From DATAYA01 sp036272815 (GTDB lineage Bacteria > Pseudomonadota > Alphaproteobacteria > Acetobacterales > Acetobacteraceae), in the NCBI GenBank assembly GCA_036272815.1, contig DATAYA010000202.1:1-9746 (forward strand): 9,746 nt of DNA. The letters run 5' to 3'. Under the pieces are notes generated by a model, which searched no databases, was not told where the DNA came from, and saw nothing but the letters and a program-made list of their open reading frames with translations. Below, piece after piece: positions 1 to 7,370 of the stretch. Positions within the stretch are counted from its first letter, which is position 1, and every line of letters starts with the position of its first letter. Made by a program: the position numbers and the translations under genes.

Positions 1-1442
1 TCGTGCGCGCGGCAGTCGAGATCGAGCACGGAGGTTGCCGGGTCGGTCCCGAACCGGGCCGTGCCGGCCTGGTGAGCGGTGCCGCCCACCGGGATATTCT
101 TGCCGAGATAGAGCTTTCGCTCCAGCAGCACGGGGTGCGCGCCGGCGCTGCCCATCAGGTGCTCGAGCTTCTTCTTCAGCCGCCGTGCCGCCTCCATGTT
201 GGTCTCGACGAGATCGAGCCGTACCCGGTCGCCGTCGTAGAAGATGCGATTCGCCGGCCGCGGCAGATCCTCGCTCTGCAACCAGAAATCCAGGCTGTGG
301 CCGTCCATCTTGTCGAATGGCAGCTCGGGCAGCCATTCCAGCCACTCCGGCAGCGCCTCGCCCTTGATCTGGTCGGCGTGCGAGGTCGCGCACATCTGGA
401 TCAGGCCGAGCGGATACTCCCAATCATCCGCGCCGAAATAGTAGTCGCTGACCGCGAGCGTCTTCTGGAACACGGTCGGGTTCGGCTGCCGCAGAACCGC
501 CATCAGCACGCTCATGTTGTGGCGCATGTAATTGCGCCCGACCTGGCCGGAGCCGTTGGCAAGCCCGTGCGGGTGCACATCCGACGCCGATCGCAGCAGC
601 AGCAGCGCCGTCGACAGCGCGCCGCAGGCGGCGACCACGATGTCGCCCTCGTATTCCTCGTGCGCGCCGTCGCGATTGACATGCACGCGCCGGACACTGC
701 GGCCGGCCGGGTCGGTCTCCAGGCGCTCGACATAAGCGCCGGTCAGCAGCGTCACGGTGCTCGGATGCGCCGCCAGCATCGGGTCGATGCACATCACCTG
801 CGCGTCGGCCTTGCCGTTCAGCAGGCAGGGGAAGCCGTCGAACGTGTCGCAGCGGATGCAGATGCTGGTGGGAGTCGCGCGGCCGCTCGCGTCCTCGTCG
901 AGGCGGATGCCGAGCGGAAGATGGAACGGATGCAGTCCCTCGCCCGCGAAGCTGTCCGCGAGCTGCGCGATCCGCGGCTCGTGGCTGACCGGCGGATGCG
1001 GATAGGGGCCGCTCGACCACGGCTCGTTCGGGTCCTCGCCGCGCTTGCCATGGACCGAGAACAGCCGTTCGGCCTCCGCATAGAACGGCTCGAAAGCGTC
1101 ATACGGCAGCGGCCATGCCGGCGAGATGCCGTCAATGTGGCGCACCTCGCCAAAATCGCGTTCGCGCAGCCGGAACAGGGCGGCGCCATACACCTTCGAA
1201 TTGCCGCCGACATAATAGTGCAGGCCAGGATGGAAGCCGCGTCCGTCGGCGCCGTACCAGGTGTCCGGCGCCTGATAGGCGGCGTCGACGAACACGGTTT
1301 TGCTGTCCCAGTTGGCCAGGCTGCGCGGCAGATAGGGGCCGCGCTCCAGGACCAGGATGCGCTTGCCGGACGGCGCCAGCCGGTGCGCCAGACTGCCGCC
1401 GCCCGGGCCGCTGCCGATCACGATCAGATCGTAATGATCCAT
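1..1442 (-). CDS. GMC-family FAD oxidoreductase (C-terminus off the left edge)
   Basis: A flavoprotein that probably oxidises an alcohol or sugar hydroxyl; the substrate cannot be read from sequence. About 480 residues are visible, and roughly 40-60 C-terminal residues appear to be missing. It opens with a Rossmann FAD site, GSGPGGG at residues 10-16, with E33 at the end of the second strand. The GMC signature GGNSKVYGAALFR lies at 79-91. The HxxGT-type motif AHQAGTARFG carries H457, equivalent by family knowledge to the first active-site histidine (His516 of glucose oxidase). The second active-site His/Asn falls outside the window. A cysteine-rich segment (C195, C198, C206) follows the mid-protein region. 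There is no signal peptide. The ATG at 1442 is preceded by GGAGGCGGG and lies 36 bases after the epimerase stop, so the two genes are probably co-transcribed. Family is certain; substrate and electron acceptor are unknown. Confidence 0.93.
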   Translation of the reverse strand, partial: MDHYDLIVIGSGPGGGSLAHRLAPSGKRILVLERGPYLPRSLANWDSKTVFVDAAYQAPDTWYGADGRGFHPGLHYYVGGNSKVYGAALFRLRERDFGEVRHIDGISPAWPLPYDAFEPFYAEAERLFSVHGKRGEDPNEPWSSGPYPHPPVSHEPRIAQLADSFAGEGLHPFHLPLGIRLDEDASGRATPTSICIRCDTFDGFPCLLNGKADAQVMCIDPMLAAHPSTVTLLTGAYVERLETDPAGRSVRRVHVNRDGAHEEYEGDIVVAACGALSTALLLLRSASDVHPHGLANGSGQVGRNYMRHNMSVLMAVLRQPNPTVFQKTLAVSDYYFGADDWEYPLGLIQMCATSHADQIKGEALPEWLEWLPELPFDKMDGHSLDFWLQSEDLPRPANRIFYDGDRVRLDLVETNMEAARRLKKKLEHLMGSAGAHPVLLERKLYLGKNIPVGGTAHQAGTARFGTDPATSVLDLDCRAH

Positions 1443-1478
1443 CCCGCCTCCACCGGTGGCCGGCTTGCAGGTTCCCGC

Positions 1479-2627
1479 TCAGTTATCCGTCGAGAAGCGG
1501 AACACGGTCGTCGAGTTGAAGGTCTGCCCCGGATCGAGCCGCGTCGAGGGGAAGTTCGGGTGGTTCGGGCTGTCGGGGAAGTGCTGCGTCTCGAAGGTGT
1601 AGCCATCGCCCTGGCGATAGATCGTGCCGGAGGAGCCGATGAAGGCGCCGAGGATGTAGTTCGAGGTGTAGAACTGCACGCCGGGCTCGGTCGTGAACAC
1701 GTCGAGCACGCGGCCGGTGAGCGGCGAATAGGCCCGCGCGGCGAAGTCGAGCGCCCCCGGCTTGGTGCGGTTCAGCACCCAGTTGTGATCGTAGCCGTGC
1801 GCCAGCACGAGTTGCTCGAACGGGGCGGAAATCGAGGCGCCGATCGGGTGCAGCGTGCGGAAATCCATCGGCGTCCCCGCGACCGGCGCGATCTGTCCGG
1901 TCGGGATCTGGGTCGCGTCGGTCGGGGTGTAGGCATCGGCATTGATCTGCACCTGTTGATCGAGCGCGCTGCCGCTGCCGTTGCCGTCGAGATTGAAATA
2001 GGAGTGGTTGGTCAGGTTCAGCACGGTCGGCTTGTCGGTCGTCGCGCGATAATCGATGCGCAGCGCGTTGGCGTCCGTGAGCGTATAGGTGACCTCGACC
2101 GTCAGCGTGCCGGGATATCCGTCCTGCCCGTCGGGGCTCGTGTAGGAGAGCACCGCCGCAACGCCGTTCGGCACCTGCTTCGGCGTCACATCCCAGATCT
2201 GCAGATTGAAGCCGTTGGTGCCGCCATGCAGCGAGTTGACGCCGTTATTGATCGGCAGGTGATAGGTGTGGCCGTCGAGCTGGAAGGTGCCCTTGGCGAT
2301 GCGGTTGCCGTAGCGACCGACGATCGCGCCGAAATAGGTGGAAGTGTGGCTGTCATAGCTCGCGAGATCGGGGTAGCCGAGAACGACGTTGTCGACATGT
2401 CCGCTGCGGTCGGCGGTGTTGATCTGGGTGATGGTGCCGCCGAGGCTGAGGAAGCGCACGATCATGCCGTGCGAATTTCGCATCGTGTAGATGTCGACCG
2501 CGCGCCCGTCCGACAGCTTGCCGGCGCTGGCATGAGACAGGCTGTCGGCACGCGCGACGCCGGCGCCGAGCAGCAGCATAACGCTCGTGGCAGCAGCAAT
2601 TCGATAGGCCGGATGTGTGATCCGCAT
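1479..2627 (-). CDS. galM: Secreted aldose 1-epimerase (mutarotase)
   Basis: Interconverts the alpha and beta anomers of free aldoses. The 382-residue protein starts with a Sec-type signal peptide: a basic N-terminus, the hydrophobic stretch AAATSVMLLLGAGV, and a likely cleavage after ARA (residue 27), so it should act in the periplasm. Mutarotase landmarks are present: GRYGNRI at 104-110, HGG with H134, NHSYFNL with catalytic H208, and TEPGVQFYTSN with the catalytic acid E314. An in-frame ATG exists further upstream at 2702, but 2627 is preferred because AGGGGGA lies 6 bases before it and the signal peptide begins there. A GMC oxidoreductase follows after 36 bases. A mutarotase supplying the reactive anomer to a sugar dehydrogenase would make sense, but that pairing is inference. 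Many exported bacterial homologues have a lipid-attachment cysteine; none is seen here. Confidence 0.94.
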   Translation of the reverse strand: MRITHPAYRIAAATSVMLLLGAGVARADSLSHASAGKLSDGRAVDIYTMRNSHGMIVRFLSLGGTITQINTADRSGHVDNVVLGYPDLASYDSHTSTYFGAIVGRYGNRIAKGTFQLDGHTYHLPINNGVNSLHGGTNGFNLQIWDVTPKQVPNGVAAVLSYTSPDGQDGYPGTLTVEVTYTLTDANALRIDYRATTDKPTVLNLTNHSYFNLDGNGSGSALDQQVQINADAYTPTDATQIPTGQIAPVAGTPMDFRTLHPIGASISAPFEQLVLAHGYDHNWVLNRTKPGALDFAARAYSPLTGRVLDVFTTEPGVQFYTSNYILGAFIGSSGTIYRQGDGYTFETQHFPDSPNHPNFPSTRLDPGQTFNSTTVFRFSTDN

Positions 2628-2633
2628 GGCGTG

Positions 2634-2640
2634 TCCCCCT
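2634..2640 (-). promoter_or_regulatory. Ribosome binding site of the aldose epimerase
   Basis: AGGGGGA on the minus strand, 6 bases before the ATG at 2627. It decides the start in favour of the signal-peptide methionine over the in-frame ATG at 2702. Confidence 0.7.
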
Positions 2641-2645
2641 TCGTT

Positions 2646-2683
2646 CCCGGTTTCCCGTTGTTGCCCGGTTTCGACCCGGTTGG
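2646..2683. repeat. Three CCCGGTT repeats upstream of the epimerase
   Basis: CCCGGTT occurs in the same orientation at 2646, 2664 and 2675 (AACCGGG on the minus strand), just upstream of the epimerase ribosome binding site. The first two copies extend to CCCGGTTTC. The spacing is irregular (18 and 11 bases). It could be part of an operator or simply a local sequence bias; no known regulator site is recognised. Confidence 0.3.
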
Positions 2684-2736
2684 ATCGGTACGCCCTCGGC
2701 ATGGCGCTGTCCAGGTTGCGGACTGACCGGACGGCT

Positions 2737-3080
2737 TCACAAAGACGCGGTCACGTCCGCCAGCAGCGGGACCCGCTCGCTCTGCCGGCGCGTCTCGGTC
2801 CTGGCCATGACGCGGGCGAGGTGGGCGGGCGAGGTGGGTACGCAGCGTGTTGACGCTGCGTCCCGCGGCGGCGGCGATCTGCGGCAGACGCCGCCCGCCG
2901 ATCAGCGCGAGCGCCGCCGCCCGGCGCAGTGGCGCGGGGTCCGCCCCCCGCGCGCACCGGCAGCAGCGTGACCGGCAGCGCCGGCCGTCCCGACAGGCGC
3001 AGCAGCCGGAGCTGTGCCGTTCGGCCCGCGGGCACCGGCCGCCCGCGAGGCCGCCGGACCGCGACGTCCACTCGTTTCGG
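2737..3080 (-). pseudogene. Decayed LuxR-type HTH transcriptional regulator (remnant)
   Basis: This minus-strand stretch encodes the C-terminal DNA-binding end of a LuxR/FixJ-type regulator in broken frames. From about 2944 downwards one frame reads LRRAAALALIGGRRLPQIAA, then AAGRSVNTLRTHLAR, the usual helix-turn-helix with its SxNTxRTHL recognition helix. A perfect 13-bp duplication (2812-2837) then throws the frame. Removing one copy joins RTHLAR to VMARTETRRQSERVPLLADV and a stop at 2737-2739, matching the usual end of such proteins (AKTGTxRQAELVRLL). Further upstream, in a third frame, LRLLRLSGRPALPVTLLPVR resembles the segment preceding the HTH in alphaproteobacterial LuxR proteins. The linker expected between them looks deleted. 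No N-terminal sensor domain or credible start is visible. It probably once regulated the epimerase genes just downstream on the same strand, which is inference. The HTH is the firm part; the upstream limit is approximate. Confidence 0.72.
2812..2837. repeat. Perfect 13-bp tandem duplication (2 copies)
   Basis: GCGGGCGAGGTGG occurs twice head to tail, at 2812-2824 and 2825-2837. It falls inside the LuxR-type helix-turn-helix remnant. Because 13 is not a multiple of three, it shifts the reading frame immediately after the recognition helix. Deleting one copy restores a continuous frame through to the stop. Confidence 0.9.
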
Positions 3081-3176
3081 CAATCCACCGGAAGGCGCTC
3101 GTGTCCGCTCGGAGGTGTGTTCCTGCCGCGGTTCGGGTAGAAACGGCCGGCAGACGCCCGGAACCAGGCCAAGGTC
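3081..3176. other. Leader region upstream of trpG; no clear control element
   Basis: This stretch separates the LuxR remnant from trpG. I see no leader peptide with tandem Trp codons, no convincing attenuator hairpin with a T-run, and no strong -35/-10 pair. A TAGAAA at 3138 could be a poor -10 box without a matching -35. A GTTC-N8-GTTC at 3119-3134 has the wrong spacing for an SOS box. Confidence 0.4.
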
Positions 3177-3773
3177 ATGCTTCTCCTGATCGACAACTAC
3201 GACAGCTTCACGTTCAACCTCTATCACTTCCTCGGCGATCTTGGGGCGCGCTGCGAAGTGCGACGTAACGACGCGATCACACCCGACGCGGCATTGGCGC
3301 TGGCGCCCGAGGCAATCGTGCTCTCGCCCGGACCGTGCACGCCGTCGGAGGCCGGCATCTGTCTCGACCTCATCGCCGCGGCGGCGGGGCGCATCCCGAT
3401 CCTCGGCGTCTGCCTCGGCCACCAGGCGATCGGTCAGGCGTTCGGGGCCGAGGTGGTGCGCGCGCCGGTGCCGATGCACGGCAAGACGAGTGCGATCCGC
3501 CACCAGGGCAGCGACGTCTTCGCCGGCCTGCCGAGCCCGTTCACCGCGACGCGCTACCACAGCCTGACGGTCACCGAGGCGAGCCTGCCTGACTTCTTGG
3601 CGCCGACCGCCTGGAGCGAGGACGGGGTGCTGATGGGGCTGCGCCACCGCGTCCTGCCGATCTGGGGCGTGCAGTTCCACCCGGAGAGCATCGCGAGCGC
3701 GCACGGGCACGATCTGCTCGCCAATTTCCTCGCCCTCGCGCGCGGCTCTGGCGCGCCGGCGCGCGCCGCCTGA
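3177..3773 (+). CDS. trpG: Anthranilate synthase glutamine amidotransferase subunit
   Basis: The class I glutamine amidotransferase subunit that releases ammonia from glutamine for TrpE to convert chorismate to anthranilate, the first step of tryptophan synthesis. At 198 residues it has normal length. It starts with the typical LLIDNYDSFTFNL; SPGPCTP is at 50-56, the nucleophile elbow GVCLGHQAIG holds C79, and HPES holds H168 and E170, completing the triad. The ATG at 3177 has only a modest AGG about 8 bases upstream. The family also includes PabA of folate synthesis, and one protein can serve both; trpD and trpC directly downstream favour the tryptophan role. The partner trpE is not upstream, where a regulator remnant and an opposite-strand operon lie instead, so it must be encoded elsewhere. 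Confidence 0.95.
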   Translation: MLLLIDNYDSFTFNLYHFLGDLGARCEVRRNDAITPDAALALAPEAIVLSPGPCTPSEAGICLDLIAAAAGRIPILGVCLGHQAIGQAFGAEVVRAPVPMHGKTSAIRHQGSDVFAGLPSPFTATRYHSLTVTEASLPDFLAPTAWSEDGVLMGLRHRVLPIWGVQFHPESIASAHGHDLLANFLALARGSGAPARAA

Positions 3774-3781
3774 CCGAAGCG

Positions 3782-4804
3782 GTGTCGACCAATCTCAAGC
3801 CGGTGCTGGCTCGGTTGGCGCTCGGAGGGACGCTGAGCGAGGCGGAGGCGGAGGACGCGTTCGGCATCATCATGTCGGGCGAGGCCACGCCGGCGCAGAT
3901 CGCCGGCCTGCTAATGGCGATGCGGGTGCGCGGCGAGACGGTGCCGGAGCTGGTCGGCGCCGTGCGCGCGATGCGGGCGCGGATGGCGCGGGTCGCGGCC
4001 CCTCCCGGTGCGATCGACGTCTGCGGCACTGGCGGCGACAATGCGGGCACACTCAACGTCTCGACCGCGGTGACCTTCGTGCTGGCCGGCGCCGGCGTGC
4101 CGGTCGCCAAGCATGGCAACCGGGCGCTCTCCTCGCGCACCGGCGGCGCCGACGTGCTGGCCGCCCTCGGCGTCGAGGTGGACGTGCCGCTTGGCCGCCT
4201 GCCGGCGGTGCTGCTGGCCGCGCGCTGTGCCTTCCTGTTCGCGCCGCGCCACCACGCGGCGCTGCGGCACGCCGCCGGCCCGCGCGTCGAGCTGGGCACC
4301 AGGACGATCTTCAACCTGCTCGGGCCGCTCGCCAATCCGGCCGAGGTGCGGCGGCAGTTGATCGGCGTGTTCGATCCCGCCTGGGCCCGCCCGATGGCCG
4401 AGACGCTGGCGGCGCTGGGAACCGAGCGCGCCTGGATCGTCCACGGCGAGGGTCTGGACGAGTTGACCGTCGCCGGCGAGAACCGCGTGATCGAGCTGAA
4501 CGGGGGACGGGTGCGCGCGTTCACCGTGCGGCCGGAGGAAGCGGGTCTCGCGCAAGCGCCCGTGGCGTCGATCAGCGGCGGCGATCCGGCCGCGAATGCG
4601 GCGGCGCTGCTGGCGTTGCTCGGCGGCGCCGGCGGACCATATCGCGATACCGTGCTGCTGAACGCGGCGGCGGCGCTGATCATCGCCGGGCGGGCGGACG
4701 ATTTGCGGGAGGGGGCGGCAATGGCCGCGCGGGTGATTGACGACGGTGCGGCGCAGGCCGCGCTGGATGCGTTGCGACGCGAAACCGCGCCGGACGCGCG
4801 CTGA
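3782..4804 (+). CDS. trpD: Anthranilate phosphoribosyltransferase
   Basis: Transfers phosphoribose from PRPP to anthranilate, the second step of the tryptophan branch. The 340 residues match the family length. Visible motifs are the PRPP loop GTGGDNAGT at 82-90, NVSTA at 92-96, KHGNRALSSRTGGADVL at 110-126, the anthranilate-binding region with R168 followed by ELGTRTIFNLLGPLANP, and the metal-binding D226-E227 pair in HGEGLDELT. Translation begins at GTG (3782), 8 bases after the trpG stop, with only a weak GAAG upstream. No in-frame ATG gives a complete N-terminal helical domain, so GTG is preferred. Close spacing to trpG and trpC indicates one operon. All key residues are present. Confidence 0.96.
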   Translation: MSTNLKPVLARLALGGTLSEAEAEDAFGIIMSGEATPAQIAGLLMAMRVRGETVPELVGAVRAMRARMARVAAPPGAIDVCGTGGDNAGTLNVSTAVTFVLAGAGVPVAKHGNRALSSRTGGADVLAALGVEVDVPLGRLPAVLLAARCAFLFAPRHHAALRHAAGPRVELGTRTIFNLLGPLANPAEVRRQLIGVFDPAWARPMAETLAALGTERAWIVHGEGLDELTVAGENRVIELNGGRVRAFTVRPEEAGLAQAPVASISGGDPAANAAALLALLGGAGGPYRDTVLLNAAAALIIAGRADDLREGAAMAARVIDDGAAQAALDALRRETAPDAR

Positions 4805-4812
4805 GGCACGAT

Positions 4813-5670
4813 ATGGACATCACGCCCTACACCATGGACCAGGCCGTCAACGGATGCCCGGATGGGGCCGACATCCTCGCGCGCATCTGCGCCGAGAAAC
4901 GCGCGGAGGTCGAGCGCCGCCGCGCCGCGATCCCGCTGGAGGTGCTGAAAGGCAAACTCGACGGGCCGCCGCGCGGCTTCTATGCGGCGCTCAAGGAGAC
5001 GACCGGCGCCGGCCGGATCGGGCTGATCGCCGAGATCAAGCGCGCCTCGCCCTCCGGCGGCATGATCCGCTCCGAGTTCGACCCGGCCGCCCTCGCCCGC
5101 GCCTATCGCGCCGGTGGCGCCACCTGCCTTTCGGTGCTGACCGACGGGCCCCATTTTCATGGCGATCCGGCGCATCTGCGCATCGCCCGGGCCGCGGTCG
5201 ACCTGCCGGTGCTGCGCAAGGATTTCATCCTCGACCCGTGGCAGGTCTACGAGAGCCGGGCGATGGGGGCGGACTGCATCCTGCTCATCATGGCGGCGCT
5301 GAGCGATACGCAGGCGCTGGAACTGGAGAACCTCGCCCGCGCGCTCGACATGGACGTGATCGCCGAGGTCCATGACCGCGCCGAGCTGGACCGCGCGCTC
5401 GGCCTGCAGACGCCGATGATCGGCATCAACAACCGCAGCCTGCGCACCCTGAAGACGCGGCTCGACACGACGCTGGAGCTGGCGCCGCATGTGCCGCCCG
5501 AGCGGTTCCTGGTCGCCGAGAGTGGCATCCGCACGCCGAGCGATCTGCGGCGCCTCGCAGGGACCGGGGCGCAGAGCTTCCTGGTCGGCGAGACCCTGCT
5601 GCGCCAGCCGGACGTGGCGGCGGCGGTCCGCGAGCTGCTCGGCGAGCCCGGACCCATAGCGGGGCCATGA
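4813..5670 (+). CDS. trpC: Indole-3-glycerol phosphate synthase
   Basis: A (beta/alpha)8-barrel enzyme that closes the indole ring, turning carboxyphenylamino-deoxyribulose phosphate into indole-3-glycerol phosphate. It has 285 residues. The catalytic set is complete by alignment from memory with the archaeal enzyme: E74 and K76 in AEIKRASPS, K136 in LRKDFI, E185 in IAEVHD, N207 in GINNR, and E236-S237 in AESGI. The ATG at 4813 follows the trpD stop by 8 bases, with TGAGG overlapping that stop as a ribosome binding site. A second in-frame ATG at 4834 is a less likely alternative. Its last four bases overlap moaC (ATGA), so translation of the two genes is probably coupled. trpF is not in this cluster. 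Confidence 0.96.
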   Translation: MDITPYTMDQAVNGCPDGADILARICAEKRAEVERRRAAIPLEVLKGKLDGPPRGFYAALKETTGAGRIGLIAEIKRASPSGGMIRSEFDPAALARAYRAGGATCLSVLTDGPHFHGDPAHLRIARAAVDLPVLRKDFILDPWQVYESRAMGADCILLIMAALSDTQALELENLARALDMDVIAEVHDRAELDRALGLQTPMIGINNRSLRTLKTRLDTTLELAPHVPPERFLVAESGIRTPSDLRRLAGTGAQSFLVGETLLRQPDVAAAVRELLGEPGPIAGP

Positions 5671-6149
5671 GTGGCAGCGGGCTGACCCATCTCGACGCGG
5701 CAGGGACGGCGCGGATGGTCGACGTCTCCGACAAGCCGCCGACCGCCCGCGAGGCGACCGCGCGGGCGCGGGTGGTGATGCGGCCGCAGACACTGACGCT
5801 CATCCGGGAAGGGAGTGCGGCGAAGGGCGACGTGCTGGCCACCGCCCGGATCGCCGGGATCATGGCGGCCAAGCGCACTGCGGACCTGATCCCGCTCTGT
5901 CATCCGCTCACGATCGCCTCCGTCCGCGTGACGCTGGACGCGGCCGCCTCGGGCGATGCGATCGAGATCGCGGCGACAGTTCGGACCACCGGCCCCACCG
6001 GGGTCGAGATGGAGGCGCTGACCGCCGCCTCGGTCGCGGCGCTCACGATCTACGACATGTGCAAGGCGGTCGATCGCGGAATGCGGATCGAGGCGCTGCG
6101 GGTGGTCCACAAGGCCGGCGGCGCATCGGGCGAGTTCCGGGCGGAGTGA
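5667..6149 (+). CDS. moaC: Cyclic pyranopterin monophosphate synthase
   Basis: Acts after MoaA in the first stage of molybdenum cofactor synthesis, converting 3',8-cyclo-7,8-dihydro-GTP to cyclic pyranopterin monophosphate. It is 160 residues, the normal length. The active-site residues known from E. coli MoaC (K51, H77, E112, D128, K131) are all found two positions later: K53 in KGDVLA, H79 in PLCHPL, E114 in TGVEMEALTA, and D130 and K133 in YDMCKAVDRGM. The start ATG overlaps the trpC stop in an ATGA. moeA starts 16 bases after its stop. Its position behind trpC, and ahead of moeA and lexA, is a gene order I recall from alphaproteobacteria; no regulatory link to tryptophan is implied. Confidence 0.97.
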   Translation: MSGSGLTHLDAAGTARMVDVSDKPPTAREATARARVVMRPQTLTLIREGSAAKGDVLATARIAGIMAAKRTADLIPLCHPLTIASVRVTLDAAASGDAIEIAATVRTTGPTGVEMEALTAASVAALTIYDMCKAVDRGMRIEALRVVHKAGGASGEFRAE

Positions 6150-6165
6150 TGTCGGGGGACAGGAC

Positions 6166-7370
6166 ATGATCCCGGTCGCCGATGCCCGCGCGCGCATCCT
6201 CGCGGCGGTCCGGCCGGTGCCGGCCGAGATCGTCCCTCTCGCCGAATCGTGGAACCGCGTCGCCGCCGCCCCCGTGATCGCCCGCCGCACGCAGCCGCCG
6301 GCCGACGTCTCGGCGATGGACGGCTACGCACTCCGGGCCGCGGCTGGCGCGGCCGGGGCGGAGTTGCGCGTGATCGGCGAAGCGCCCGCCGGCCACCCGT
6401 TCGCGGGTGCGGTCGGCGCGGGCGAGGCGGTGCGGCTCTACACCGGCAGCGTGGTGCCCGAGGGCGCGGACGCGATCGTGATCCAGGAGGATGCCGACCG
6501 CGACGACGACCGGGTGACGATCCGCGAAGCCGCCCGCGCCGGCGCCATATCCGCCGCGCGGGCCAGGATTTCGCCGCCGGGGACGTGCTGCTCGCCCCCG
6601 GGCGGCGCCTGTCGGCCCGTGATATCGGGCTCGCCGCCGCCGCCGACCATCCGTGGCTCCCGGTGCATCGTCGACCGCGCGTCGCGATCCTGGCGACCGG
6701 CGATGAGATATCGCTGCCGGGCGAGCCTGTCGCACCGGGCGGCATCGTCAGCTCCAACGCCCATGCGCTCGCAGCGCTTGTCCGCGCGGCCGGCTCCGAG
6801 CCCCTCGTGCTGCCGATCGCGGCCGACACGCTCGCCGCGATCGCGGCGGCAGCGGATGCGGCGGCGGGTGCGGACCTGCTGGTGACGACCGGCGGCGCCA
6901 GCGTGGGCGACCACGACCTCGTGCAGGCGGGCCTCGGCCAGCGGGGGCTGGCGCTCGATTTCTGGACGATCGCGATGCGGCCGGGCAAGCCGCTGATGTT
7001 CGGCGCCCTCGGTGCGATGCCGGTGCTGGGCCTGCCAGGCAACCCGGTCTCGGCGCTGGTCTGCGGGCTGCTGTTCCTGCGGCCGGCGCTCGACCGCCTC
7101 GCGGGGCTTGCCGGCGCGGCACCGGCTCGAACGGCGGCCATTCTCGGCACGGCGATGGCGGAGAACGACCGGCGGGAGGATTACGTGCGCGCACGGCTGG
7201 ACGTCCGCACGGCAGGGCCGCCGGTCGCGACCCCATTCGCGCGTCAGGACAGCGCCATGCTGCGGCACTTCGCCGAAGCCGACTGCCTGGTGATCCGCGC
7301 CCCGCACGCGCCAGAGGCGGCGGCGGGATCGGCGGTCGAGGTCCTTCGGCTCGATATGCTGGGAGTTTGA
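6166..7370 (+). pseudogene. moeA: Molybdopterin molybdenumtransferase, frameshifted
   Basis: MoeA inserts molybdate into adenylylated molybdopterin. Reading from ATG 6166 (GGACAGG just upstream), residues 1-126 are normal MoeA: SAMDGYAL at 49-56, YTGSVVPEGADAIVIQED at 92-109. After A-R-A-G the frame degenerates into Ser/Pro/Arg-rich sequence ending at 6885. The true continuation, HIRRAGQDFAAGDVLLAPG, then VAILATGDEI, TTGGASVGDHD, MRPGKPLMFG, LPGNPVSA and a full domain IV, lies in another frame and stops at 7368-7370. One missing base near 6541-6546 explains everything: GGCGCC where GGCCGCC would give A-G-R-H-I-R-R. There is no slippery heptamer suggesting programmed frameshifting. Repaired, it would be about 401 residues, a normal MoeA. 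Either the gene is recently inactivated, with cofactor synthesis relying on another moeA or lost, or the base is an assembly error. Everything beyond the shift is intact, which favours a recent change or an error. Confidence 0.93.

Noticed and set aside
3..2726. A 907-codon open frame on the plus strand antisense to the GMC and epimerase genes.
   Set aside because: It is the codon-bias shadow of two genes on the other strand: in GC-rich DNA the antisense frame lacks stops. Its translation is Arg/Val/Ala-rich with no recognisable domain, while the minus strand shows complete enzyme motifs.
3119..3134. GTTC-N8-GTTC upstream of trpG as a possible SOS box.
   Set aside because: The spacing is 8, not the 7 required for alphaproteobacterial LexA, and trpG is not an SOS gene.
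3571..5793. A 740-codon open frame on the minus strand across trpG, trpD and trpC.
   Set aside because: Antisense shadow of three well-supported enzymes; low-complexity Ser/Ala/Arg-rich translation with no motif.
6520..6570. Programmed ribosomal frameshifting in moeA.
   Set aside because: No X-XXY-YYZ heptamer or evident downstream pseudoknot is seen, and MoeA is not known to need frameshifting; a one-base deletion or sequence error is simpler.
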